From positions 1 to 64,000 of the forward strand of contig JAFCMP010000040.1 in the NCBI GenBank assembly GCA_017506865.1: a stretch of 64,000 nt of DNA, written 5' to 3'. Of this stretch, positions 33,603-46,166 are shown in pieces; positions within the stretch are counted from its first letter, which is position 1; every line of letters begins with the position of its first letter. Below the pieces are notes generated by a model that was not told the DNA's origin, ran no database searches, and saw nothing but the letters and a program-made list of their open reading frames with translations. The position numbers were made by a program, and so were the translations under genes. The stretch is from Tribonema minus (Eukaryota > Sar > Xanthophyceae > Tribonematales > Tribonemataceae).

Positions 33603-36600
33603 CTGCCCTACGGGGGGTCCTGCCGAATCGAGCCAGCCGCCTGAGCCATCTCGTTGTTGCAAACAGCAGGCTGAAGAATTTTCCGCCAAAGTACTCCTGT
33701 GGTTGCAGGTGTTGAGCAAGAGAGGCAATCAGAAGAGAACGCAATGCTGTTACAGAATGGTGGTGTGCACACTGGTGCTACTTGGTTCAACCACGAAAAC
33801 AGGTGCAGAAGGAGCTACATGATGATGAAATATGACACGTAGGTTTAACCTGACTGTATGCATCCACTTGAGGCACATATGGTGTGCATGGAGTGTGGCC
33901 ACACTGGCTTGCAGTAGCAGGATGTAATGAGCTGCCTGTATGCAGTGTCACAGTGAGGTATGTGCAGAGTTAGACAACATTCTATAGAGTGCGACCAGCA
34001 AAAGAACAGATAAAACACCAAAAAAGGCACAGGTCAATAGCAAGTCGCAAGGTGCCATGCAAGTTGAAGTGGACAAACATCAACAGTGAGTGAGTCAGCA
34101 GTTGGGGCCGCCTGATACGTGAGGAGTGTATGTATCAGAATGATTGACCACAAGTGGCGCGCAGTCCAGTTCTTCAGTGGCTTCATGAACATGTACGTAC
34201 GTATACTTTGAAGTATGCAATGACTATACACAAACGAAGGGCAGAGGGTGGGGGTGAGCGTGAGCATGGAGATGAAAGCCTCCACTCCCCGTTGCACTTG
34301 AGAATGTGTCTTTCCTGCCTGACAAGAACGATGCATGTTGATGTATGTGCTGTGAACGGGCTCAATGCGTGCTCACGTGATTGCGTAATGCAGCTCGGCA
34401 GTGTTGTCATACGCTACCAACGCATGGCATATGACCTTCGTGCTTAATGCACGCTTACCCTAGCTGCAATGCTCAACTGTAACCCTAGGTGTAATCCTAA
34501 CTCAAGCCCTCATCACCACCTTGTCCCTTGCTTCAGCTTCTGCCAGTACTGGTTTGGAGCAGCTGTCACCAGTCTAAGCCAAATTGCGACTCTAGCCCCA
34601 TACCCCTACCCCTACCCCAGGCGATACCTAGCCCTGGTCGTACATGCATGTCAATGTCTCACATGACCAATTTGAGGCACAATGACCAATTTGAGGCACA
34701 ATATCACCATGGATACATGCCATGGATATGTTTAACTTGAGCCCGCTCAGGTGAATCCTTTTGCAACACGTCATGTGTACGTCTGATGCCCTTAGCCACT
34801 GGTTCTGTCACGCTGCTAGAAAACTCAGACAACAGTAGGTCCAGTGTCCATGCATACATACCTTGATGGACGTGCACGTGTTGCGCGTCCAACGTGCAAA
34901 CGTGGTGGCAGTGGACGCCACAGGATGGTACACGTTAAAGCAGTACTCCGATGCGCGCCTGACAGTGCCCGCGACAGCTCTGGCAAATGTAGACAGCACC
35001 TGCTCGCAGTAAACAGCACGTGTATGTGGCAAGGCCATTTGTTAGGGTAAGGTTTGAGGAACACTTGTGCCTCCCTTGTTCAGAGGGATCTTCGCAGTCA
35101 CCTCAAGGTCAGGGTAAGTTAATGTTAGGGTTGGGTCGCAACCCTAACTTTACCCTAACCCTAACCCCTAACCCTAACCCTAAGTTTCTCAATGTGCTCC
35201 AGACCTGGAGGATTAGAGACCGCTTTTACCTCCCTTGTGGATGTGACTGCCGTTCCGTGGCTCGTCGCACATCAATGTGCCCTTGCAGTAGCCAGTCTAA
35301 CCGCTAAAGTGCATTGTGTAGCGTACTGCTTTTAAAGGACAAGTTCTGGCCATGTTCGTCCAGGTCGTCATGCGGGCCTAGCAGACAGCATGTGCACGGC
35401 AGATACCTTGATACCCGAGAGTTGACTGGGCAAAGAGCCAATGTGTCTCCTAAGAAAGTATGCTTCTCCCCCAGTCCATCGCTAATTGCAGCTCACTGTG
35501 TCTGCATGTTAGTCATCAAGCTTCTCATTAGCTACCTGCCTACAAAACTACACATGCGTGAGGTAAAAGCTATCTTACCTGAACGTCAACACATCCCATG
35601 ATTAGGATGTGAGTTTGCCCAGCTATTGTATGCAGCATGCGAGGCCCTAGCTCAACTTTGCCCTACCTCCAAGATTGAAGCAGTGTGCCACAAGCGCACT
35701 CCTCAAGTATCGTGATCAAGCTCGAGCAACAGGTATGAGGATTGTTTGTTCCAGATCAACTTGAAGTTGCATGTTGCAGCAGCGCTCAGGGCTGTTGCAA
35801 GACTTCAACAGCAACTCCGATGAGCTGCTGTGCACGTACGGCTTGCAAGGAATATCATCAGCTACATGTACCTCAGAACAAGGAAGCAGTAGAGGGCACA
35901 GCGAGTCGAATGCTGCGACGCCACTGTTGATGTTGTCCTCACCACCAGACGCTGCATACACACAGGCACGCCTACATACCAATGTTTCAAGTTCACATGT
36001 CAAAGTACACAAACGCTGGTGAGAGCGTCCACTTGGCCCTAGTACGCTGTCAATGAAGCCTTCTGTCGACTTGTAGGTCAGGTGAGTGCACACTGCAAGA
36101 TTGCTAGAAGTATTCAAAGTGCTGCATGCACGAGCATACGCACCTTGCACGCCCTCTTGAAGAAGGAGGATGTTGCCTCTGGAGCCCCCTCCTCAGCTGC
36201 AGCCTGGGGGATGGCAGTATCCCTGGTGATCCACATGGACGCCATGGCGCTCAGGATGCTCTTGGCACGGGTGACACTCCGCTCTGCAGCAGACGACGGG
36301 GACATGTACAATAAGCATGGTGCAGCGCTTAACAACGAGCAGCACAGTGCGCATACCATTCAGCCGGGCACGATTCAACTGCAACAGAACCCTCGCGCAG
36401 TTCGCCATCAAAACGCCCAGACACACCAATTATGATAACCACCACATAGCAGCTCGACATATGCGAGCAGGAGCTGCAGATGCATCCAATGTAATGTGAC
36501 ATGACTTGCCTTCAGGTTGTGCACAACATACGTCCCACTGGTTTTGCATGCGCGGCACAAAATTGGCGGCGGCGGCGGATGCACGTATGCTACCCTGATT

Positions 36601-39600
36601 CGTACATGCCTCCTTAAAGATTCACGCTGACCTGCTTCAACTGGACTGACGATCGACATGAAATGCACCGTGAGATGTGCTGTGATGTTGTTGCAGATGT
36701 CAAAAAAACAGTCTCAGTCGGAGCAGACGTGCTTGCAGAGAGCCAACTCAGCTGATGACGATACTCACCATCATTTCACAGAACATAGCTCTGTACAAAG
36801 CAGTCATTGATGTTGAAGTAGGGCCTGGCAGGGTTAGCCTCAGTGCTCACCTGCATTCTGCTTGAGTGACAAAAAGCGAGTGCGTCATACATCAAAGCAC
36901 GACTATATTATTGGCTGACCCTTACCGTAGGGTTGGCAAGCCCTAGCCCCTGGATCTACCCAGGAGTAGATTGAGACATGGGGAACTTTTACCGTAAATT
37001 AACGGTAGCTGAATTTGTTCAAGTGCCTGATTGCCCGGCGACAGTATTACACAGGGTTACGATTAGGGTTAGGGTTATGTGACTCTTGCATGCATACATA
37101 CCTGCAGCGCTGCTGAGCCATGACGGCGCAGTCATGTGGGTCATTCCACGCTGCCCACGGAACATCAGATTCCCAACGTAGGCAGCCCTGCCGGAGCCAC
37201 AGTTGAGGAGCCCGTTGAACAGCGCTCGCGAGCGACAGGTGAGCGCTGCTGCCTTGCCCCGTGGAGGCTGCCAGACCACCAGAGCAGTTGAGGGGTCCCA
37301 GCTCACGGTGGTCGGCTTTGCCAGTAGCACGGTGCAGGTGGCGACGCCTAAAGCGTGCGCACAGGGGGGAACATGCAAGCAATGAACGTCACGCATATTC
37401 ATGTAAAGTATACTTCTGAAGTACAAGAAAGAAGTGGCATTCCGCATGTGTTGAGGTAGCAAGCTGCCCAAATGAAGACTTCAGCCAGGCAGTGCTATGG
37501 GGTCATCTGCTAATGATCAATCTGTATGTGTGGCCTGTCCTGTCAGCAAAGTGCACGCTAACGTACAAACAAAGGTAAATGGCGTCAATACCTGCAAGAC
37601 ATATGCGCTCATGAGCTGGGGAGTTTGATGGCAAGCAGCGCATCATTACATGCACGAATCCATCTGCCAAGTGCATGATAGACATCCTGTATCTGCGCTC
37701 TGTCACGTAGTGGCACAGGATGACCATGCAAGTAGACAGCTGCTCAAGCCTCAAGCACCCTGTCCTGCAGAAGACAATCAAATATCATCGCAGTGCTTGA
37801 TGGTGATTGCCACCCCAAGCGCTGCATTACAGTATGCTTCAACCACAATGGCGGCATAGTGCAAAACACACATATGCAGAAGATATTGTATACTTTGAAG
37901 TACTTTAAAGTTTGTACTGAAAGTATGTGTGAGCACCGTACCTGTTGTCTCCCGGATGTCGTCCATCGCCTTTATCTGCAGGTCTCATACAGCGAGTCAA
38001 CACACAGTAACATTGGCGTCAGCTTTTCTGTTGTGCAAACCACAAGCAGCTACATGTATGTACATGTCTAATCCGCATTCATGCTGACATGAGAGTACTT
38101 CTTAGTGCTTGACAGTGCACTGGTGCTGATGTCATGTTTGCGTAAGCAGTGACGGTGCACATGTGATTTTCTGCCATGTAGCCAACATAAATATAATGCC
38201 TGCCCTTGACCCTATGTGCTGATCTGGTCCACAACACAAGCTCTTTGATTGCACCGTACGCCCGTGTCTGCTCTTGACAATGACACATGTCCCACCCTGC
38301 AGTAACTCAACTACAGCTAGCGGTGCATGAGCACGTCAAGGGTCCTGCCCTTGTGAACGGCGGAATGTGTGTGAGTGTCTTGGGGGAAACCACGTAGCAC
38401 AACAAATCCAGCACTTGAAGTACATGTTGGCGTTAACCTCCAGTCAGTGGTAACTGGTAACAAGAGGGAGATCAACTGTTGTCAAGATCGGCCATGCATG
38501 GTGAAATCACTGAAGACGTGCTTCAAGTGGAAGTATGTACGTCAAATACCAACTTGAAGTACATGAATTTTCCTCTCACCGCGTAGACGTAGCAGATGGC
38601 AGACACCCGCCGCACAAGGCACCCCGCATGGCGCGTCTTGCGGCAGCCACTGCATATGTCGTGCCGCAGGATGGCCAGCGTGATGTCCTTGATAAAGATC
38701 CCAATGAGCTGTGGGCACGTGGGCGGAGAGTTCAATCAGATGTCAACTACCAGAACTTCGAGCATATTCAAGCTGTGTGTGGCGTGCCGTGTTGAAAAAT
38801 CTGGGCGCAGAAGTTGCACAGAGCGGTACGCTGGCACGCATGACGATATTCCAAGGTCGGCTTGATTGCTGCAGGATGAAGCACAGTCGATATTGTGTGG
38901 CCTTCTTGTACAGTGGTGTATTGAGCACGTACATATACTATAGCTGCATGAATCGCCTCTATAAAACCACACTTCTTAGTGGTTCTCACTGAGGGCGCAA
39001 AAAAAAACTCAAACTCAAAAAGCACGCACATGCACATTCATGCAGGACATATTCTTGTGAGAGATACCTAAATACGACCAGACTTGCCCCTCTTCACACT
39101 ACTCTCCATAAGCACATCGCATTCAAGGTCGCGCAGCCGCAAGCCACACTTGTCCCAGCTTGTGAAAGATGTGTACAGGCCTGAGTCACCTTTGACAGCG
39201 CACAGCACTTAGGACCATGGCGACATATCTGAATTACACATATAGGCAAAGCAATCACTAAGTAGACATCAGGCACAGGTGCTAAGGAGACAACAGCTAT
39301 GAGATGCCCCACCAAACCTCAACCCATCAATCCCCACCCAAACTTCCACTGCTCCTGATGATGCATCAAGTGCCTGTGCTACTGCCTCTCCACAACATGT
39401 ACGTCAGATACAGTGCAAACTATCTCAGGTGCAAGCAGAATTGAGCGCAAGCTTACAGGCACAGGTACAAGGTATATGCTGTACGCCTGCTGTGAACATG
39501 CTGGCGTGAAGTTCCATAAAGCCCATGTATGCAAACTGACACACGAGGTACAAGTGCATGTGGGCGTACCTTGCTCCAGAAGGTGTCTCGGGGGCCTTGT

Positions 39601-41401
39601 TCCCAAAACCAGCCCCGGGCTGTCTCCATGTAAGTTTCTTCAGCCATGGCAATCGCAGTGCTTCTGGCAGCGGGTGTGCAGACCATGCTGTCGATCATCA
39701 TCGTCGCCATGGCCCTCTGAACAACGACAAATCTCAGCCCTGTAGCATGGCACATGACGCAGATTGATACAAGGTGTTTGAACTTGATGTTGAGCATGCT
39801 GAAATGCGTCAATGAGCAACGAGCAGCACCACAAGCATGGCATCAACTCATGAAGCACTCATCACATTCCTTTGCGGCAGAGAGACTAATGATCATGCAC
39901 CGCACAATCGTTGTATGGTATGCTCAGATGCAGTCATTATGTATATGTATACAAATGAAGAAGCCATGTGTTCCACTGTTCACCCCAACTCAACTTTCAA
40001 GAGCTCTGCAAAAAACGGAATGTTTTTGGGCCAAGAGAGGCTTCATGCAAGCAGAATGGACTAGACAAGGACGACCAAAGCGTGAGGGGAGGGAGGGTCA
40101 GGCTAACCTCTTTACCCAGTACTCTCAACAAGCTGCACAACGAGCATGTCATCTTCCTTGAAAGGAGCCTTCTACAGAAGTTCCCAATCAAGGTCTTTAT
40201 CTCCTGCCATCTGATCACAAGCACAAGTCGTACCTTCATTGCTGCCAAAGCCCATACGCTTCAGTGCCGCTGCGATGACCACCATGTCCATGTCTTGGAG
40301 GAGGTGCGCGGGCATGAAGCCATCCAACGCGATGAGCGCTGCCATGCAGCGCACCAGCGCATCAGCTGCTCAACGGCACACAGCAATTTAAGGTCAGTCA
40401 GGTATGCAGTGCTGGATATCACAGCACACGAAATATGTATGCTGCTGTAGTTGGAAGTGAGGAGCGCTGCGATGCCACAGAGCCATGTGGTCAGTGCATC
40501 ACCTGCTCAACAGCATGGGAGAATCAGCTGCAGTTAGATCAACGGCCCGACGTCGCAGGTTGACAGCCTCATTGAGAGCACCCAAGGTATCAAAGTATTT
40601 GCGCAGCTGCATGTTGTGATTGAGAGTGAGGAGCGCTGCCATGCATCAGCTGCTCAGCAGCAAAGGGGAGTTGACGTCAGCCAGGTATGCAACGCATCAT
40701 TGCATGTTTTCAGCCTTGATGACAGCAGTTGATGTATGTAGAGTTCTGACTCATGATCAAAGTGCAGAGCGCTGCCATGGAGCGCTCAATGAATGTGTCA
40801 TCTGCTCAACAGCAGAGGAGGGGACTGACAGGCAGCTGTGAAGCACAGTGTTGTATGGAAAACTGCGAAGCAATCTTAGAGCGGACACTCATGCTTCATA
40901 AGTGAGGAGCGCTGCTGCCTCGTAGAGTGACAGCGTGTCAGCTCAGCAATACAGAGCAGCAGCAACCAAAGCCAGTCAGAGGTGCAGCGCGGTGTTGTAT
41001 ACGTCTACTCAGCAGTACTATATCTGAGTGTCCTCATAGCAGCCAAAGCAGTTGTACTTGTAATGCATAAGCCAAAAGGGCGCCTTCATGCAGGTTTTCA
41101 CACAAACACGTCCACTGCTGAATACCCGGGAGAGGAATGCGGAGGAGAGGGGTTTAGGGTTGCAGCGATGGATGGCAATCAGAGTGAAGTAGGCAGCACC
41201 TGACCAGATGGAAAGCATCGAGCACGTTATCTGGCACACAGGTGTTGTGCCTGACAACAAAGCTCTTTTCACCTACAAACGCTGTTTTTGTTTTAATCTC
41301 ACCAGCAGTGGTGTCAATTGGCGAGCGGTGCACGCAGGCCTCATAGGACTGGTCGGTCTCGTTGGGGGCTGGTGACATGATGATGTCACGCCCCCTATCG
41401 T
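33603..41401 (-). CDS. Cluster of short exons of an unrecognised multi-exon gene (possibly the 5' part of the giant gene)
   Basis: Several short minus-strand open segments have good acceptors and donors: 41401-41303 (SPAPNETDQSYEACVHRSPI), one ending near 40233 (CMAALIALDGFMPAHLLQDM), one ending near 39571 (AEETYMETARGWFWEQGPRD), one ending near 38576 (LIGIFIKDITLAILRHDI), one ending near 36146 (ILSAMASMWITRDTAIPQ), 36069-35977, one ending at 34862 (STFARAVAGTVRRASEYC) and 33696-33603 (EYFGGKFFSLLFATTRWLRR). The last ends in phase 1 and would join 33356 in phase. Not every phase between them could be closed, and some exons are probably missing. The hydrophobic FFSLLFATTRWLRRLARF stretch faintly recalls peroxin-13 but is too short to name. 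One or more genes may be present. Confidence 0.35.
34861..35190. repeat. Telomere-like repeats with a perfect stem-loop
   Basis: At 35111-35182 the sequence runs from GGGTAAGTTAATGTTAGGG through GTTAGGGTTG-GGTCG-CAACCCTAAC (10-bp stem at 35124-35133 and 35139-35148, 5-base loop) into (CCCTAA)n. A further GTTAGGGTAAGG lies at 35041. The block sits upstream (minus strand) of the exon ending at 34862. Confidence 0.85.
37063..37077 (+). repeat. Short TTAGGG tract
   Basis: TTAGGGTTAGGGTTA stands about 20 bp downstream (minus strand) of a likely splice donor near 37102. Confidence 0.9.
40334..40960 (-). repeat. Degenerate tandem repeat (about 5 units) that includes an exon start and 3' splice site
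   Basis: Units begin near 40334, 40460, 40629, 40764 and 40904 with GAG(G/C)... GAGCGCTGC. Most continue with CAGCTGCTCAACAGCA-like and GTCAG(T/C)CAGGTATGCA-like blocks. The first unit overlaps the proposed exon (about 40376-40233, minus strand) and its acceptor (GAGCAG); the others lie in the preceding intron. Confidence 0.7.
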
Positions 41402-41918
41402 CTGTGGAAGGCAGATGACAGGTGGCATGAGAGTGTCAGCAGAGCTCAGCAGAGGAACATGCAAAGTGACAAGGGTATCGTTTGGGACGTACATACACAG
41501 AGCAGTAAAATGACCGTAACTGGACAGGAGATCAACACGGTCATCGCCAAGCAAATGATCTTGAGCTACAAGTAAAGTAGAGCTGCATGCGCGAAACGGA
41601 CTGCTGATGCTCGAGGTGTCTCTGGCATGGGGCCATCAGCAATAGTCGGGCGTTAAAAGGCGTTCATTATTCTAGTGAACGAAAGCAAGGACACATTAGT
41701 GTTGCATCAACATGCATGTTGGCAGGTACAGGTGAACGATCACGCACCAAACCAGAATGAGGTGGCAGCCAAGAGTAGCAAACCACAGCTGCTCTTAGAC
41801 ATGCATGTTCGACACTGCCTGTTGTACTGATGCACTACCTCTTTTCAAACCCTACCCTAGACATCAACTGCCAAAGCCCTAGCCAGCTCTATCTGGAGTG
41901 ATGCCCACCTGCCGTCTT

Positions 41919-43325
41919 CTACTTCCTAATCAGCTTCTCCTCCACCACACAGAACTTTGTAACCGGCTTCTTCTCCGCCGGAAGCCACAAGTGGCGGGCA
42001 GCCCTGGCCTGTGAGAAAGCCAGCAACGTGCCCGCTCCCTGCAGAAGTACTTGTGGTGCCAGTTCTGTCTCTCTCCCTGGGCAGCATGTCAACATTGAAA
42101 CAGGCCAGACACACAAAGGTCAGTCTGAAAGCAGTTCACAGGTGTATGCATTGATGGATGTCGCAATGCCCTCGTACAGATGACTTGAGCCTGTAGAGTG
42201 GGTTGTGTACAAGACATGGCTGTAGTGCATACAACAGAGGCAGTTAGGACAGAGAAACGACTGCCGACGGCAAGGGAGACAGGAGAAACACATGAAAATG
42301 ATCAAATGACATGGGCGTCTGTATCAGAACTGGGCCAGGAGCACCGCATTGCCCTCCTGAGGTAGAGTGCAGTTGATGTGGTTGACTCTATTGTGCAGAG
42401 GCTGTCAGTTGGGGCATCCAGGCGCGTGCCGAGCTGCCGCCGAGCCCGTGCTGTGGCGGATCTGTTAAGAGGGTGCTGGTGTGCCCAGACAGCAAGGCCA
42501 AGCACCTTGAGAGCCCCAGCCTACCTTCAACACATCCAGAGGCTCACGAAAAGTCAGCTCACCTTTGTCTCACTCGATCGCGTAAAAGCACGTCTGACCA
42601 GCCCCGCGGTGTGTGACGGCGTGTAAGCCTGCTCAAGACACTGCTAGCTGCTGCTGCTTGTAGAGCTGGTGAAAGAAGGTTTGCTGTTGCCTCTGGCTCT
42701 TGCAAACTGTGAGTGAGTGGAGGTTTTACAGCTCTAACGCCAGTTACACGGACTCGAATTTACTCGACAAGGTTTGAAGTTTGAGATCTTCAAAGAAACA
42801 CAGCGTTCGAAGCCTGTCTGCCAGCCTGGGAAGTGGTGTTGAAGGGCGCGAGCATGGCGAGCAGCACGGAGGGGTGGCACAAGCAGCCTGGACGCGCTGC
42901 ACATGCAATGAGCGAAGGAGCTGCGCTTGATCAGCTCGTGTGCTGAGGTGAAAGCTCCTGGCATAAACTCTATCGCTGGACTTGCACTGCTCTGATTCCA
43001 GCAGCATAACGCTCTTGATGGCAGGAACTACAAGGTCATGCAGCTGCACTGCTGTGTTTTGAATGACGCGCTCGCCTCGCAGGCGTCGAGGCTTCCCGTT
43101 CCGTCTTAAGATTGCATGCACTAGCCAGCCTGTCCTGGACACAGTCACTACTGCTGCAGTGTACATGACAACAGATGTGGACGTCGATGAGATAGCTAGG
43201 CGCTACAAAGAGGACGGCAGGGGGCAGGCGTGCCTGGGTTGGCCTGCTCCGGTTTGGCTGTGCGCATGTTCAACAGCAGGGACTCACCTGGCACGAACCA
43301 CTGCACCGCCAGTGCGCCGCATTGT
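41919..43325 (-). CDS. Possible short multi-exon gene of unknown function
   Basis: A candidate first exon at 43325-43288 (MRRTGGAVVRA, ATG downstream of a TATAT stretch) ends in the strong donor CCAG|GTGAGT in phase 2. It joins in phase to an exon beginning near 43137 with GWLVHAILRRNGKPRRLRGE and AVQLHDLVVPAIKSVMLLES. Further candidates are 42504-42311 (VLGLAVWAHQHPLNRSATAR) and a terminal one ending with TAG at 41919 (FCVVEEKLIRK). The plus strand at about 41947-42116 is also open with good splice signals, so the strand of that last piece is unsure. The Arg-rich N-terminus could be a mitochondrial presequence (inference). No family is recognised. Confidence 0.3.
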
Positions 43326-43711
43326 CGCCCCACCGGACGCCCGCGGCTGATATAAGCTCCAGCCTTCCAAGCTCGCCATCTTCTCCAGTGCTTTGGCGTA
43401 CCAGGCAGCAGCAATTGCAGCACACATGTGTACACACACGCACGCGGGCTGCCGATATCAGCGGGACCTCGGTTGGTTTTTTGGACAGTCGGAAAGTCGG
43501 TCGTGTGTAACTGAAAGCTGGATCTTGATGGCCTCTACAGGTGCGTTTTGTGTGGTGTGGACATACGTGTGATGTATATGTACAGAGTCTCCAATCCCCT
43601 GGTTGTAGTTTTATTCAACAAATAAGTGCAGGTGCAATTCAGCATAATTCAAGGTGAAATTGCGACCATGAAGTCAGCAGTCAAACCAATGGATGCTTTT
43701 CTTGCTTTCAG

Positions 43712-45995
43712 ATGCCTCACAGCGTAGTGTGTGTCTCAGTTTGACATTTGTGCGTGTGATGCAAGGGACTTGCATCAGAGCTCCACTGCAGCGTACACGA
43801 ATGGCCTGCAGGCAATCATGTGGAATCGGCAAGCATTGTGCCACGTCATGGCATAACGTTATAGGTATCGATGGTGCTTGTAAAGTTTTAATTCGTCCAG
43901 CAGGCCCTGGTAATAGGTTCGCCCGTGGCAGGTGATAAAAAGTTATTTGGGGCTGAAAGTTTAGTTCAAAACAAAAAGTTCTAATTCAAAATAAAGAGGT
44001 TTCAAAATTATTTTGCAAAGTTATCAAAACCACATGTAAGCAGCAGGTAAACCTGTAAACAGCAGTCGAATTTGTGCGGCAGCAGCAGCATTTTACTCTC
44101 GTCCAATGCAAAGGTACGGCTTGGAACACCCTGAAGTTTGGATTAAGGTGATGACTACAGCACCAGCTTCTGTTCAGCACACACTCATGCTCATGCAAGT
44201 ATAGTAGCCCTGCGGGCTGACAGGCTTCCAGTCTGAGTATGTTTACGAGCGTTTGTTTGAAGTAAACTATAGTCATCGGCAGCGCAGACAAGTATAGCAT
44301 TACAATATGCCCAAGCTATGTAACACCAGTGCAGCATGAAGTGCTTACGAGCCAACCTCGCCATAATCTGCATGCAGTGTGGAGATATCTGTTCAAGTGA
44401 TTCGCTCCGACAGGCCCAACTTCCTATGCGTTCACAATGCCAACCACGCAAACATACCCCACCGATGCTGCCCTTCTGACTTCTTTCGCATTTGGTGCAC
44501 CTGCCACAAATGATTTGACATGCTACGATTAAATTTACTCTCTGTGTGCAGCATTTTGCCAGGCCCCCCTGTATGTGGCCTTTGCATGTACTTCCTGGCC
44601 TCCAACGCAGGACGTATTCCTCATGCTTTATCAAATGAAGGCTACAGTGAGTCAGTGTCACCAGCAGCAGCAATCAATCAGTGTTGTCATAGATTATGGT
44701 GGCCGCACAAGTATTTGTGGCCACATATCGTGTCAGGCGGGCATACGCATTAGAGACGCTCTTAGAATCTACATACAGCCTGCGCAGTATGGCAAGGGTT
44801 CATGAATTAACCAGCTTGGCACAGCCACAGGGTAAACGGATGATACCTCACCAAAGTCAGCGGCCATTTGCGTTGGGTCTTGCTGCTTGTTGTGATGATG
44901 CTGCACAATTGAGGCATGTGCATTTGCACGAGTACCGTGAATCCGGCAGCGTCATACAGTACTGATGGCGCACTGCAACCACTCACACAATGCTGCGTAC
45001 TGTGCAGTACATAAAGTGAAAAATCACACTACGGCCACAGACTGAGCGCGTTTGCAACAAAGCCGTGCAGTTGATGCTGAGGGGGCCATAATGCTGTAGG
45101 ATGGCAAGTCAGTTCTGTGGCAGTGCCAGGTATGAAAGCGATGCTAGGCAATCAACTTAGGGTCAGGGTTAGGGTTAGGCACGCAAACACACATGCTGCT
45201 TCTCAAGTGCCACCTTGTCACATCTCGACTAATGGGCGCATGCATCCATGCCAATAATTGGTACTTGGGCACTGGCAGTATATGCGAATGCCGCAGACAT
45301 TTGAGAGGGGCGTGTAAGGCAGTGCAGCTTGCCAGGCATCAGCAAGTGATCAAGGCACATGTCAGTAATGGGCGGCGTACGTGCCGTGTCGCGTGTGGAA
45401 GGGGTAGCTATTATGATGCGCCAATGCATGCCTCGTGTCAACAGTGCCCTGACCTGGGCCGTTACAACAAAGACCAACATCGCAGCAGCAATCGGCAGGC
45501 CAAGTGGGCCCTTGCTACGCCCCCAGCAGTTTAACCCTGCTTGACACCCATGCATGTGCAACCCCCCCTTTAACACTCAGAAACGCGCGCGTCAGAACCC
45601 TTTGTGGGGATCGTGCTGTCAGACTACGGCGGAAATGACTGATCGAAAGCCAACGTTGAGCATTGCCAGGTCAGTAATTGCCAGTAGCAGCAGCGCCTGC
45701 CTCAAAAGTCACTGCAGAAGGCCAACAGCAGGCGCAACGACCGCTATACATCCCATGTCATGGAGCTCTGATGCTGAGGACCGCTATGCCGATCGGTGCC
45801 ACTACGCAGCAGCGCAATGGCTGGCGGGCGGGCTGTGCTGTGGGGCAGAACCTTTACTGCCTCTTGAGTCACTGCGTGCGCATACACTCCGCATTGGACA
45901 TCCCTGCTGCTGTTGCTGATCTGATACTCTCAGCGCAACTGCTCGTCACAGAACAAGCAGTACTACTGGCAGCGCATGACGCCGCAGCTACCTAA
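43712..45995 (+). CDS. Weak plus-strand coding signals, possible multi-exon gene
   Basis: Open segments with fair splice signals occur at about 43712-43862 (ASQRSVCLSLTFVRVMQGTC), about 44535-44647 (FCQAPLYVAFACTSWPPTQD, donor GCTACA|GTGAGT) and 45678-45995, the last ending in TAA with a natural-looking tail (ALDIPAAVADLILSAQLLVT). The phases were not all resolved. The minus strand at 45229-45560 also has a hydrophobic open frame (LPIAAAMLVFVVTAQVR), so assignment to one strand is uncertain. Confidence 0.2.
43925..44045. other. AT-rich island
   Basis: About 120 bp of strongly A-rich sequence (AAAAAGTTATTT, AACAAAAAGTTCTAATTC, AAAATAAAG) inside an otherwise GC-rich window. No coding signal. 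It may mark a transcript end, an old insertion or a scaffold-attachment-like element. Confidence 0.6.
45157..45179 (+). repeat. Short TTAGGG tract
   Basis: TTAGGGTCAGGGTTAGGGTTA, one of the dispersed telomere-like tracts; no flanking duplication was seen. Confidence 0.9.
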
Positions 45996-46021
45996 GTAAG
46001 GGTTGGGGGTTGAAGTTAGCA

Positions 46022-46038
46022 CAGCCCTAACCCTAACT
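46022..46038. repeat. Short CCCTAA tract
   Basis: AGCCCTAACCCTAACTG lies downstream of the TRIC-like gene's stop codon. Confidence 0.9.
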
Positions 46039-46166
46039 GCGAGCGGGAGTCCACGGCGCACCGCAGTGCTGCCGTACCACACTCGCAGGTCCGCAACACC
46101 TCCGGTGCTCAGAGCAGGCGCACGCTGCGCCAGCAGTGCTCAGCTTCATCTCAGCCACACCGCTCA

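Noticed and set aside
33603..33696. Peroxin-13 identity for the FFSLLFATTRWLRRLARF exon
   Set aside because: The similarity is a short hydrophobic-basic stretch; no SH3 domain or other PEX13 features were found nearby.
41947..42116. Plus-strand open segment with good acceptor and donor (SAGSHKWRAALACEKASN)
   Set aside because: It overlaps a candidate minus-strand terminal exon; the two cannot be separated from sequence alone, so it was not given its own gene.
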